A DNA stretch of 64,000 bases from Streptomyces geranii (GTDB taxonomy: Bacteria > Actinomycetota > Actinomycetes > Streptomycetales > Streptomycetaceae), in the NCBI RefSeq assembly GCF_002954775.1, contig NZ_PJME01000020.1:89796-153795 (forward strand), in the 5' to 3' direction. Shown piece after piece: positions 50,283 to 58,414 of the stretch. Numbering within the stretch: position 1 is the stretch's first letter; each line of letters begins with the position of its first letter. Below the pieces are notes generated by a model. The model worked only from the letters and a program-made list of their open reading frames with translations, was not told the DNA's origin and ran no database searches. The position numbers and the translations under genes were made by a program.

Positions 50283-51741
50283 GGTTGTTCCATCCGTTCG
50301 GCGCGGTGACGGTGTTCTTGAGGTCGCAGTAGAAATCGAAGCTCCAAGTGCCGCCTTCGCGGCCGACCCCGGAGAGGCGGGAGCCGCCGAAGGGTGCCTG
50401 GAGGTCGCGCACGAAGAAGCAGTTGACCCAGATCGTGCCCGCGACGAGCCGCCCGGTCACGCGTTCGGCGCGCTCGGGGTCGCCGGTGGCGAGGGTGGCG
50501 GCGAGCCCGAACCGGGTGTCGTTGGCGAGCCGTACGGCCTCCTCCTCGTCGGCGAAGGTCTGGAGGGTGAGGACGGGCCCGAAGACCTCCTCCTGCACGA
50601 CCTCCGAGTCCTGGGCGACATCGGTGAGGAGGGTGGGCGCGTAGTACTGCTCCCCTTCCACCGACCGGTGCCCGCCGATCACGGCCCGGGCGCCGGCGGC
50701 GAGCGCCCGCTGCACGAACCCGTCGATCTTCTCCAGCTGCCGGGAATGGATGTTGGGCCCGAGGTCGGTGGCCTCCTCGCGCGGATCGCCCTGGGTCAAC
50801 CGCGTTGCCTTGTCGACGAATCGCCGGGTGAACTCCTCCGCGATCGACTCCTCGACGAGGATGCGGGTCGCGGCGAGACAGACCTGCCCGGCGTTGTCGT
50901 ACTGCTCCACCGCGAGGTCGACGGCCAGTTCCAGATCGGCGTCCGCGAACACCAACAGCGGTGATTTTCCCCCGAGTTCGAGGCTGAGCGGGGTGAGGTT
51001 GGCGGCGGCGGAGGCGGCGATGTGCTTGGCGGTCGGTACGGACCCGGTGAAGCTGATCCGGCGTACGTCCGGGTGCGAGGTGAGCGCGTCGCCGATCTCG
51101 GAGCCGTAGCCCTGGACGACGTTCAGGACACCGGCGGGCAGCCCCGCCTCGGCGGCGATGTCGGCCAGCAGGGAAGCGGTGAGCGGCGACCACTCGGCCG
51201 GCTTGAGGATCACCGTGTTCCCGGCGGCGAGCGCGGGGGCGACCTTCCAAGTGGCCAGCATCAGGGGCGCGTTCCAGGGCGTGATCAGCACGCTCGGCCC
51301 GGCCGGGTCCCAGCTGACGTGGTTGCTGTGCCCGCGCGTCTCGAAGTCCTCGTGGTCCAGCTTCAGCAACCAGTCCGCGAAGAAACGGAAGTTGTGCGCG
51401 ACCCGGGGCATGACACCCCGGCGGTGCGAGCGGAGGAGGGCGCCGTTGTCGTTGGTCTCGACGATGGCCAGCTCTTCGATCCGCTTCTCGACACCGTCGG
51501 CGATGGCGTGGAGGATGCGGGCGCGTTCAGTGCGAGAGGTCGCGGCCCAGGCAGGGAAGGCCGCTTTGGCGGCGGCGACGGCTGCGGCGGCTTCGACGGG
51601 CCCACCGCGAGCGATCTCCCCGAGGGCACGGCCATCGATGGGCGAGTTGTCGGTGAAGGTGTCAGCGGACGCAACGCGTTGCCCGCCAATCCAATGCCGG
51701 GTGTCGACGGAAACACCGGCGACGACAGTCTTTTCGGACAC
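50275..51741 (-). CDS. hpaE: 5-carboxymethyl-2-hydroxymuconate semialdehyde dehydrogenase-like
   Basis: A 488-residue aldehyde dehydrogenase. It has ITPWNAPLMLATWKVAPALAAGN, SFTGSVPTAKHIAA, the Glu of LELGGKSPLLVFADAD and the catalytic Cys in YDNAGQVCLAATRILVEE. The HWIGGQRVASADTF start is typical of HpaE/HpcC. The GTG at 51741 with GGAG eight bases upstream is chosen over a start six codons earlier. It oxidises the HpaD product before the FAH-family step. It lies between the ADC-like gene (104 bp away) and hpaD, on the same strand. Confidence 0.87.
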   Translation of the reverse strand: MSEKTVVAGVSVDTRHWIGGQRVASADTFTDNSPIDGRALGEIARGGPVEAAAAVAAAKAAFPAWAATSRTERARILHAIADGVEKRIEELAIVETNDNGALLRSHRRGVMPRVAHNFRFFADWLLKLDHEDFETRGHSNHVSWDPAGPSVLITPWNAPLMLATWKVAPALAAGNTVILKPAEWSPLTASLLADIAAEAGLPAGVLNVVQGYGSEIGDALTSHPDVRRISFTGSVPTAKHIAASAAANLTPLSLELGGKSPLLVFADADLELAVDLAVEQYDNAGQVCLAATRILVEESIAEEFTRRFVDKATRLTQGDPREEATDLGPNIHSRQLEKIDGFVQRALAAGARAVIGGHRSVEGEQYYAPTLLTDVAQDSEVVQEEVFGPVLTLQTFADEEEAVRLANDTRFGLAATLATGDPERAERVTGRLVAGTIWVNCFFVRDLQAPFGGSRLSGVGREGGTWSFDFYCDLKNTVTAPNGWNNHG

Positions 51742-51789
51742 GAGAACGGCTCCAATCAAAGGAAGTTGGGCTGGACCGACCTGGTTCTT

Positions 51790-51838
51790 TAGGGGCGCGG
51801 GGAACTGCGCGACAAGCCACGACGCACCCGCACCCGCC
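51790..51838. repeat. Streptomyces intergenic repeat, second type (copy 2, inverted)
   Basis: AGGGGCGCGGGGAACTGCGC GACAAGCC at 51791-51818 is the exact reverse complement of 43833-43860, followed by CACGACGCACCCGCACCCGCC. It lies between the ADC-like gene and hpaE within one presumed leftward transcript, where it may lower or separate expression. Confidence 0.65.
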
Positions 51839-51845
51839 CACTACC

Positions 51846-52658
51846 TCACCCGGCAGACGCTCCGGACGTCCCCGACTCCAGAAGCCGCCCGCCATCCCAC
51901 ACCACGCCAACCTGCCGGTAATACGCAGCAATAGGCTCACGAATCTCCAGCCGAGCCAGCTCCTCGGTAGGCGCTGAGAACAACTCCAACTCCGCCTCCC
52001 CGACCCACGCCTGCCCACCCTCGAACGAAGCCGCCCCGGACTCGATCAACTCATCGAGAGCCAACCCCTTACCGCTCTCGATCGACGGCAACCACCGGTG
52101 ATGCGCCATGGGATGCCCGTTCACGAACCCGTTCGTGGAGGAAGGCTCCCGAAGAGTCACCACCGCCTGAGCCAACCGCCGGTCAGCAGCAGCCAGCGTC
52201 GCGCCGAACCGCGCCCCCGCCTCGATCCGAGGAGCAGGCCCATAAGGATGCGGCCGGGTCTGGTGAATGGACCCGAACTTCTTCGGATACCCCTGGTGCA
52301 GCCCACGCGCGATCGCGAAGTCCTTGTCGACCCAGATGTAGACGCACCGCGAGTACGTCTCCCCCCGGTACTTGCACCGGACGACCGCGAACGCCTCCTT
52401 GTACTGCCCCCGCACGGGATCCAGCAGCTCGTCCCCGGCCGACGAGCACGACTGCCAGTCGGCCCAGATCAGGGCGACGGCACCCGGGTCCTCGTCCGCC
52501 AACTCCAGCGGCTCGGGCAGCAGTTCACGTACCCGTGCCGGATCGGTGCGGTACTCGACGGTCAGCAGGTCGCCCGAGTAGCGCCAGGGCGGTGACGGGA
52601 TGAGCGACGAGGCACCGCTCGCCGTCTTGGGGTGGAAGAACCCACGGGGACTGGTCAC
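51846..52658 (-). CDS. Acetoacetate decarboxylase (ADC) family protein
   Basis: A 270-residue ADC-fold protein. The active-site Lys pair is in GLHQGYPKKFGSIHQTRP, aligning with Lys115/116 of clostridial acetoacetate decarboxylase. Upstream are YSGDLLTVEYRTDPARVRELLPEPLEL and RGQYKEAFAVVRCKYRGETYSRCVYIWVD. ADC-like relatives also catalyse aldol, dehydration or decarboxylation steps through a Schiff base, so simple acetone formation need not apply. The GTG start at 52658 overlaps the reductase stop (GTGA). Confidence 0.87.
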   Translation of the reverse strand: MTSPRGFFHPKTASGASSLIPSPPWRYSGDLLTVEYRTDPARVRELLPEPLELADEDPGAVALIWADWQSCSSAGDELLDPVRGQYKEAFAVVRCKYRGETYSRCVYIWVDKDFAIARGLHQGYPKKFGSIHQTRPHPYGPAPRIEAGARFGATLAAADRRLAQAVVTLREPSSTNGFVNGHPMAHHRWLPSIESGKGLALDELIESGAASFEGGQAWVGEAELELFSAPTEELARLEIREPIAAYYRQVGVVWDGGRLLESGTSGASAG

Positions 52659-53908
52659 TTGACGGCTCCTTGGACTGAGAGGGCGGGCTGCTTGAGCAGT
52701 TCGGCGCGGTAGCGGGCGGCCTTCGAGGCGACGGCGTGCCCGCCCAGGGCGACGACCCCGACGAGTCGGTCGCCGACGTGGTAGCCGACGAGGACGTCCC
52801 CGTCCGGGTCGCCGTCGAGAATCCGGACGTCGTCGCGGCCGAGCACCGGCGCCCCGAAGGACTGCAGCCGGAAGTCGTGCTGGTCGCTCCAGAAGGTGGG
52901 CAGCGGCGCGAAAGGTGCCAACGCCAACTCCCCGCCCCCATCGGCGAGATGAGCGGCCAGCACCTTCGCCGCGTGCTTGGCGGTGTCCGTCGGGATCGAC
53001 CAGTGCTCGACGCGGCGGGGTACGCCGTCGTAGCGGGCGTTGGGGAAGCGGGCCACGTCGCCGACCGCGACGACCTCGGGGCGTCCGCCGACCCTGAGCC
53101 ACTCATCGGTGCGGACGCCGTCGGCGAGGTCGACGCCGTTGCCGTCCAGCCACTCGACGTTGGCGGTGGAACCGACCGACTCCACGACGATGTCGGCGGG
53201 CAGGACCGTGCCGTCGTCGAGGACGACCCCGGTGACCCGGTCGTCGCCCTCGAAGCCCGCGACCCCGGTGCCGAGCGCGAAGCGCACCCCGCGTTCCTCG
53301 TGCCGTCGCAGCAGCGCGTGGGCGAGCAGCGGACCGAGGGGCCCCACCATGGGCAGGGGCAGCGGATCGACGACGGTGACCTCGGTGACGCCGAGGCCGA
53401 CGGCCGTGGCGGCGACCTCGCAGCCGATGAAGCCCGCGCCGACCACGACGACCCTGGCGCCGGGCCGGGTCAGCTCGTCACGCAGGCCCTGCGCGTCGGC
53501 GAGGGTGCGTACGGTGTGGCGGCCGGCCTGCGGGCCGGGGCAGCGCAGGCGCCGGGGGCGCATTCCGGTGGCGACGACCAGACCGTCGTACGAGAGGGTC
53601 GTGCCGTCGTCGAGGTCGACGGCACGCTCCGCCAGACGGGCCGCGACGGCCTTCGTGCCGAGGCGCCACTCGACGTCCGCCGTCGAGGCCTTCGGGGTGA
53701 AGGCGAGGGAGTCGAAGGGGGCCTTGCCCGCCAGTACCTCTTTGGAGAGGGGAGGGCGGTTGTAGGGCATGTGCGGCTCGTCGCCGACGACCGTGACGGC
53801 CCCGGTCCAGCCGGCCGCGCGCAACTGCTCGGCGGCGCGCAGTCCGGCCATGGAGGCGCCCACGACGACCACGCGCCGTCCGTCGGGCACCTGCGTCCCG
53901 TCGGGCAT
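52655..53908 (-). CDS. FAD/NAD(P)-dependent ferredoxin reductase
   Basis: A 417-residue reductase of the putidaredoxin/rhodocoxin reductase type. The FAD motif is VVVVGASMAGLRAAEQLRAAG. NRPPLSKEVL follows, the NAD-binding motif is VVVVGAGFIGCEVAATAVGLG, and the second FAD contact is VVAVGDVARFPN. A reductase C-terminal domain follows. It moves electrons from NAD(P)H to the ferredoxin encoded one base upstream, and presumably on to the P450 encoded across the divergent promoter. Its stop overlaps the ADC-like start. Confidence 0.9.
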   Translation of the reverse strand: MPDGTQVPDGRRVVVVGASMAGLRAAEQLRAAGWTGAVTVVGDEPHMPYNRPPLSKEVLAGKAPFDSLAFTPKASTADVEWRLGTKAVAARLAERAVDLDDGTTLSYDGLVVATGMRPRRLRCPGPQAGRHTVRTLADAQGLRDELTRPGARVVVVGAGFIGCEVAATAVGLGVTEVTVVDPLPLPMVGPLGPLLAHALLRRHEERGVRFALGTGVAGFEGDDRVTGVVLDDGTVLPADIVVESVGSTANVEWLDGNGVDLADGVRTDEWLRVGGRPEVVAVGDVARFPNARYDGVPRRVEHWSIPTDTAKHAAKVLAAHLADGGGELALAPFAPLPTFWSDQHDFRLQSFGAPVLGRDDVRILDGDPDGDVLVGYHVGDRLVGVVALGGHAVASKAARYRAELLKQPALSVQGAVK

Positions 53909-53909
53909 G

Positions 53910-54098
53910 TCAGTCCTCGATCCGGATGGCCTGCAGCGGGCAGACGTCGGCGGCCTCCTCGACCTCGTCGCGCAGCGCGTCGTCCGCGTCGGCGACGTAC
54001 AGCAGATGGCCGTCGTCGTCCATCGAGAAGACGTCGGGGGCGGCGAAGACGCACTGGCCGTGGTCCTGGCACTTGTTCATGTCGACGACGACCTTCAT
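53910..54098 (-). CDS. Small ferredoxin ([3Fe-4S] type, P450 partner)
   Basis: A 62-residue acidic ferredoxin. The cluster motif is C-Q-D-H-G-Q-C (residues 10-16) with the last ligand in VCPLQAI near residue 53. The second position of the usual Cys pattern is His, characteristic of the single-cluster [3Fe-4S] ferredoxins that serve actinobacterial P450s. The ATG at 54098 follows GGAGGACC. It is the first gene of the leftward operon, behind a promoter with the shared operator, and directly precedes its reductase. Confidence 0.92.
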   Translation of the reverse strand: MKVVVDMNKCQDHGQCVFAAPDVFSMDDDGHLLYVADADDALRDEVEEAADVCPLQAIRIED

Positions 54099-54233
54099 GG
54101 CCGGTCCTCCTGGTGGTGAGGGCGTCGGAACGGGGGTGAGGTGAGAACGGGAGGGGAAGAGGGGCCCGACCGGTGTCGGACCGGGCCCCGGCCAAAGGGG
54201 GCGGGGACCCCGCTGGGGACCCACTCCCTGACT

Positions 54234-54277
54234 CGTTTGGCTTCAAACAAGATAGGAAGTGGCTGGAGCCTGGTCAA
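54234..54277 (-). promoter_or_regulatory. Promoter of the ferredoxin-hpa operon with shared operator, site B
   Basis: Leftward promoter: TTGACC (54277-54272), 17-bp spacer, TATCTT (54254-54249). The palindrome GTTTG-gctt-CAAAC (54235-54248) directly abuts the -10; with flanks it reads CGTTTGGCTTCAAACAA (54234-54250). Binding there would block transcription start. The start codon lies about 140 bp downstream. Confidence 0.65.
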
Positions 54278-54314
54278 TAGCTATCCGGATGGATAAATTC
54301 TTCCCCCCACCCTC

Positions 54315-54357
54315 TTGCGGGACGGACCACTCCTCCATACCGTTTGGCCTCAAACAA
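54315..54357 (+). promoter_or_regulatory. Promoter of the ligase-P450 operon with shared operator, site A
   Basis: Rightward promoter: TTGCGG (54315-54320), 17-bp spacer, TACCGT (54338-54343). The palindrome GTTTG-gcct-CAAAC (54342-54355) overlaps the last two bases of the -10; with flanks it reads CGTTTGGCCTCAAACAA (54341-54357). It differs from site B by one base. Position relative to -10 is nearly the same as at site B. Confidence 0.65.
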
Positions 54358-54389
54358 CCAGCCCGGGATGTCTGCCCGAGGAGACAACG

Positions 54390-55760
54390 GTGAGCGAAAT
54401 CGACCTTTCAGAAGTCCGCCGGCACAGCGAGCGGCTCGCCGCCGAGGGGATCGACGTGGTCCGGGTGGTCTATCCCGACCTCATCGGCACCGACCGCGCC
54501 CGCGACGTCCTGCTCGACGAACTGCCGCGCGCCTGTGAGCACGGGCTCGCCTTCTGCCGGGCCGTCTACCACACCAGCCCGCAGGGCGACGTGGTCCCGG
54601 TCAGCGGCGGCCTGGACGCCGGACTGCCCGACATCTGTGTACGGCCGGACCTGTCGACCCTCGTCGCCCTGCCCTGGGAGCCCGGCGTCGCGGTCTGTCT
54701 CGGGGACGTCCTCGACCCGGCGACCGGCTCACCGGCGCCCGAGTCACCCCGCGACCTGCTGCGCGCGGTGCTCGACCGGTGCGCCGAGCACGGGCTGCGG
54801 CCGGTGGTCGGGCCCGAGCTGGAGTACTTCCTGTGCGATCCCGCGCCGGGCGACGCGAGCGGCTGGCGGCGCTACAACCAAGACCCCGGCGTCGTCTACA
54901 CGGCCGGTCTGCGCGCCGACCCCGACAACCATCTCCTGCGCACACTGCGTCACGTACGCGATCTGAAGATCGGTGTGCTCAGCGGGAACCACGAGTTCGA
55001 CGGCGGCCAGTTCGAGATCAACCTGCTGCACTCGGAGGCGATGTCGGCGGCCGACCGGGCCTTCCGCTTCAAGGCCGCGATCAAGGAGCTGGCCCGCAAG
55101 GAGGGCCGCCTCGCCACCTTCATGGCGAAGCCCTTCAACGACGCGGGCGGTTCCGGCTTCCATCTCCACCTGTCCTGCGACTCGGACCCCGACGCGGACG
55201 GCGGCTCGCGCAATCTCTTCGACGATCCCTCGGCGCCGTACGGGCTGTCCGCGACGGCACGGCACGCGGCGGCGGGTCTCCTCGCCCACGCGCCCGCCCT
55301 CGCCGCGCTGCTCAACCCGACCGTGAACTCGTACAAACGCTTCGGGCCCGACACCCTCGCGCCCTGGCTGATCGACTGGGGGCTCGACAACCGCAGCGCC
55401 ATGGTCCGGGTGCCGCCGGAGCGCGGGTCCGGGGCCCGGCTGGAGCTGCGGCTCGGGGACGCCAGCGCGAATCCGTATCTCGCGATCGCCGGTGCCGTGG
55501 CCGCCGCGCTGCTCGGCGTGCTGGCCGGGGAGGAGCCGGCGGCGCCGCTGGAGGGCTACGGCTACGACACCGACCGCTCCGCCGTCCTGCCGATGAGTCT
55601 GCCCGCCGCCCTGGACGCCCTGGAGGCCGACACCGCGCTGACCGAGGTGCTCGGCAAGGACTTCGTCGACTCCTTCCTCGCCTACAAGCGCAACGAGGTC
55701 GAACGCTTCCAACGGCACGTCACCGACTGGGAGTTCACCGAGTACGCCTACCACCTCTGA
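54390..55760 (+). CDS. Glutamine-synthetase-family ligase (gamma-glutamyl amine synthetase-like)
   Basis: A 456-residue GS-fold ligase of the PuuA/IpuC-like group. Catalytic elements are visible: VVGPELEYFL (metal Glu pair), SGNHEFDGGQFEINLL, GSGFHLHLSCDSD (His for metal), NPTVNSYKRF, DNRSAMVRVP and RLELRLGDASANPYLA (Glu and Arg of the active site). The short, divergent N terminus and the absence of the adenylylation loop separate it from assimilatory GlnA. The GTG at 54390 follows GAGGAG. With the PuuC/PuuD-like genes nearby, ATP-dependent gamma-glutamylation of an amine is likely. Confidence 0.88.
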   Translation: MSEIDLSEVRRHSERLAAEGIDVVRVVYPDLIGTDRARDVLLDELPRACEHGLAFCRAVYHTSPQGDVVPVSGGLDAGLPDICVRPDLSTLVALPWEPGVAVCLGDVLDPATGSPAPESPRDLLRAVLDRCAEHGLRPVVGPELEYFLCDPAPGDASGWRRYNQDPGVVYTAGLRADPDNHLLRTLRHVRDLKIGVLSGNHEFDGGQFEINLLHSEAMSAADRAFRFKAAIKELARKEGRLATFMAKPFNDAGGSGFHLHLSCDSDPDADGGSRNLFDDPSAPYGLSATARHAAAGLLAHAPALAALLNPTVNSYKRFGPDTLAPWLIDWGLDNRSAMVRVPPERGSGARLELRLGDASANPYLAIAGAVAAALLGVLAGEEPAAPLEGYGYDTDRSAVLPMSLPAALDALEADTALTEVLGKDFVDSFLAYKRNEVERFQRHVTDWEFTEYAYHL

Positions 55761-55806
55761 CCGCCGATCCAGCTGCTGCTCTCTGCACGACCTCCTGGAG
55801 CCTTCG

Positions 55807-57093
55807 ATGACCGAGACCCTCCCCTCCGCCGCCGTCCAAGAGCCACTCCCCCTGGACGCCGTCGACCTCGCCGACCTCGACAACTTCACCGACGGGGTGA
55901 CCCCTTGGCGGATGTTCCACACCCTGCGCCACGAGGACCCGGTGCACTGGCAGCCCGAGGAGGCGCCCAACTCCGGTTTCTGGGCGGTGACCCGGCACGC
56001 GGACATCGCACGCGTCGACCGGGACGCGGAGACCTTCACCTCCACCAAGTTCGTCAACCTCGAAGAGGTCGACGAGGACCAGATCAAGAAACGGGCCTCC
56101 ATCCTGGAGCTGGACGGGGTGCGTCACCGCGCTCTGCGGAGCGTGATCCAGCGGCAGTTCGGCGCGGGCGTCATCAACAGCTACACCGACTTCCTGCGCG
56201 GGCTCACCGCCCAGACCCTGGACGCGGCGCTCGCCAAGGGGAGCTTCGACTTCGTCAAGGAGGTGTCCGCCGACTTCCCCATCAATGTCCTGGCCCGGCT
56301 GCTGGACGTACCACCGGAGGACAACCAGCAGCTCATCGACTGGGGCAACCGGATCATCGGCAACACCGATCCCGACTACGCCGACGTGCTGCTGCACAGC
56401 GCGGAGAGCGAGAAGTACCGCGACCTGCCCTTCCGTTCGCCCGCCTCGCTCGAAGTCTTCGAGTACGGGCGGGAGTTGGCCCGGCAGCGGCGCGGCGGCG
56501 CGGGTACGGACCTGGTCTCCAAGCTCGTCAACACCACCCCGCGCGACGGAGTCCCGCTGTCGGCGCAGGACTTCGACAACTACTTCCTGCTCCTTGTCGT
56601 CGCCGGCAACGAGACCACCCGGCACACCATCACCCACTCCATGCTGGCCCTCCTCCAGCACCCCGAGCAGCTCGCCCGCCTCAAGGACGACCCGTCGCTG
56701 ATCCCGGGCGCGGTCGAGGAGTTCCTGCGCTGGGCCTCCCCCGTCTACCACTTCCGGCGCACCGCGACCCGTGAGGTGGAACTGGGCGGCAAGCGGATCA
56801 AGGAGGGCGACAAGGTCGTCATGTGGTACGCCTCCGGCAACCGTGACGAGGCCGTCTTCGGCAACCCGTACGACTTCGACGTCGCCCGCACGGACAACGA
56901 CCACGTCACCTTCGGCAAGGGCAGCCCGCATCTGTGCCTGGGCAATCTGCTGGCCCGCACCGAGGTCCGGATCATGTTCGAGGAGCTGCTTCCGCGCCTC
57001 GCCGACATCCGGCTGGCCGGGGACGTCCCCCGGGTGCGCTCGAACTTCGTCAACGGGATCAAGAAGCTGCCGGTCGAGGTCACCCTCGCGTGA
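55807..57093 (+). CDS. Cytochrome P450
   Basis: A 428-residue soluble bacterial P450. The I-helix oxygen-activation motif is VVAGNETTRHTITH and the K-helix E-x-x-R is in VEEFLRWASP. The haem loop is FGKGSPHLCLGNLLAR, with the Cys ligand preceded by His-Leu as in CYP123/124/142-like enzymes, although one extra residue separates Gly and His. It follows the GS-like ligase by 46 bp in the same operon. The ferredoxin and reductase lie across the divergent promoter. The substrate is unknown; hydroxylation or N/O-dealkylation of the amine is a reasonable inference. Confidence 0.9.
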   Translation: MTETLPSAAVQEPLPLDAVDLADLDNFTDGVTPWRMFHTLRHEDPVHWQPEEAPNSGFWAVTRHADIARVDRDAETFTSTKFVNLEEVDEDQIKKRASILELDGVRHRALRSVIQRQFGAGVINSYTDFLRGLTAQTLDAALAKGSFDFVKEVSADFPINVLARLLDVPPEDNQQLIDWGNRIIGNTDPDYADVLLHSAESEKYRDLPFRSPASLEVFEYGRELARQRRGGAGTDLVSKLVNTTPRDGVPLSAQDFDNYFLLLVVAGNETTRHTITHSMLALLQHPEQLARLKDDPSLIPGAVEEFLRWASPVYHFRRTATREVELGGKRIKEGDKVVMWYASGNRDEAVFGNPYDFDVARTDNDHVTFGKGSPHLCLGNLLARTEVRIMFEELLPRLADIRLAGDVPRVRSNFVNGIKKLPVEVTLA

Positions 57094-57113
57094 GGCACCC
57101 GGGTGATCTCCGA

Positions 57114-57149
57114 GGCACTCAGTTCCCCGTGCGCAGCGCACTGAGTGCC
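57114..57149. promoter_or_regulatory. Inverted repeat GGCACTCAGT / ACTGAGTGCC upstream of tetR
   Basis: Perfect 10-bp arms (57114-57123 and 57140-57149) with a 16-nt spacer, ending 33 bp before the TetR start. The right-arm sequence ACTGAGTGCCAT recurs at 57913-57924 upstream of the DUF35 gene. Likely binding sites of this TetR protein. Confidence 0.6.
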
Positions 57150-57181
57150 ATCGGCCCCGCCCGGGTGCTAGTTTCCCGTCC

Positions 57182-57886
57182 ATGACCAAACCGCCGATGC
57201 GGGACGCCCTGGTCGCGGCGGCCTTCCAGCTGTTCCTGGAGCGGGGCTACGAGCAGACCACCGTGGACGAGATCGTGGCGCTGGCCGGGGTCGGGCGGCG
57301 GTCGTTCTTCCGCTACTTCCCCTCCAAGGAGGACGTGGTCTTCCCCGACCACGAGCGGTGCCTCGCCGACATGACGGCCTATCTCGCCGAGAGCCCCGAG
57401 GACACGGAACCGGTCGAACGGGTGTGCGCCGCCGCCCGCATGGTGCTCCTGATGTACGCCGAGAACCCGGCCTTCTCCGTCCAGCGCTACCGCCTCACCA
57501 AGAAGGTCCCCGGACTGCGCGCCTCCGAGCTGTCGGTGGTCTGGCGGTACGAGCGCGCCCTCGCCGCGTTTCTGCGCGGCCGTTTCGCCGGGCGGACCGA
57601 CGGGATGCTCCGGGCCGACGTGATCGCGGCGGCCGTCGTCGCGGCCCACAACAACGCGCTGCGCTCCTGGCTGCGCTCGGACGGCCAGGGCGACGCGACC
57701 ACGGCCGTCGACCACGCCCTGGACTATGTGAAGGCCGCGTTCGGCACCCCGCCTCCGGGCCCCGGCGGGAACGAGCCCCGGCAGGAGACCGAGGACGTGG
57801 TGGTCCTCGTCTCGCGGCGCGGGGCGCCCATGTGGCGGGTCGTCCAGGAGATCGAATCCGCGCTCACAAATCAGCCGGAGAATTGA
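57182..57886 (+). CDS. TetR-family transcriptional regulator with C-terminal extension
   Basis: A 234-residue TetR regulator. The HTH is MRDALVAAAFQLFLERGYEQTTVDEIVALAGVGRRSFFRYFPSKEDVVF. The ligand domain is helical. The last 40 residues (EDVVVLVSRRGAPMWRVVQEIESAL) form an unusual extension. It starts 88 bp after the P450 gene behind a 10-bp inverted repeat. A matching half-site precedes the next gene, so it probably controls itself and the DUF35 gene. Whether it also controls the P450 operon is unclear, since that promoter carries a different motif. Confidence 0.9.
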   Translation: MTKPPMRDALVAAAFQLFLERGYEQTTVDEIVALAGVGRRSFFRYFPSKEDVVFPDHERCLADMTAYLAESPEDTEPVERVCAAARMVLLMYAENPAFSVQRYRLTKKVPGLRASELSVVWRYERALAAFLRGRFAGRTDGMLRADVIAAAVVAAHNNALRSWLRSDGQGDATTAVDHALDYVKAAFGTPPPGPGGNEPRQETEDVVVLVSRRGAPMWRVVQEIESALTNQPEN

Positions 57887-57912
57887 GGGTACGCAGTGCC
57901 TTTACGCGTGAC

Positions 57913-57924
57913 ACTGAGTGCCAT
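57913..57924 (+). promoter_or_regulatory. Repeat of the ACTGAGTGCCAT element upstream of the DUF35 gene
   Basis: This 12-bp sequence is identical to 57140-57151 in the tetR upstream region. It is 73 bp before the DUF35 start. It appears as a single half-site here rather than an inverted repeat. Confidence 0.5.
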
Positions 57925-57997
57925 ACGCTGAGGTCGTGCACGGTGGCACGGCGAACCGCGCACTTCGGATTCAGGCCGAGCGCAGGGAGATGACACC

Positions 57998-58414
57998 GTG
58001 TACCACTCACTAGGCGCCACTCGTCCGATGGCCGTCGGTTCCGCCACGGGCCTGCTCGACGCCCCGGCCGACACAAGCACCAACACCCTGGTCTTCCAGC
58101 GCTGCGGCTGGTGCGGTACGGCGATGTACCACCGGCTGCTCTGCCCGGTCTGCGCGGGCAGCGATCTGCGTACGGAGCGCAGCGAGGGCTCGGGCACGGT
58201 CCGGCACGCCACGGTGGTCAACCGGAACACCCCGGGCGCGCGCAATGTGTCGCTCGTCGAGATGGCCGAGGGCTTCGTCGTGCGCGGCCGGGTGATGGGT
58301 CCGGCCGCCGGTATCCACAGCGGGGACCGGGTCAGGCTGGCCACCGCGAAGGACCCGGTGCGCGGCGAGCCGGTGTTCCAGCTCCTCGACGAGCCGTACC
58401 GCGCCTGGCTCTGA
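57998..58414 (+). CDS. Zn-ribbon OB-fold protein (DUF35 family)
   Basis: A 138-residue DUF35-type protein. An N-terminal rubredoxin-like zinc ribbon has C-G-W-C at about 42-45 and C-P-V-C at about 57-60. A C-terminal OB fold (VNRNTPGARNVSLVEMAEGFVVRGRVMGPAAGIHSGDRVRLAT) follows. The family binds acyl-CoA and usually partners thiolases or hydratases of lipid and sterol breakdown. No thiolase is adjacent here. The GTG at 57998 follows GGGAGA. It shares an upstream element with the preceding tetR gene. Confidence 0.87.
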   Translation: MYHSLGATRPMAVGSATGLLDAPADTSTNTLVFQRCGWCGTAMYHRLLCPVCAGSDLRTERSEGSGTVRHATVVNRNTPGARNVSLVEMAEGFVVRGRVMGPAAGIHSGDRVRLATAKDPVRGEPVFQLLDEPYRAWL

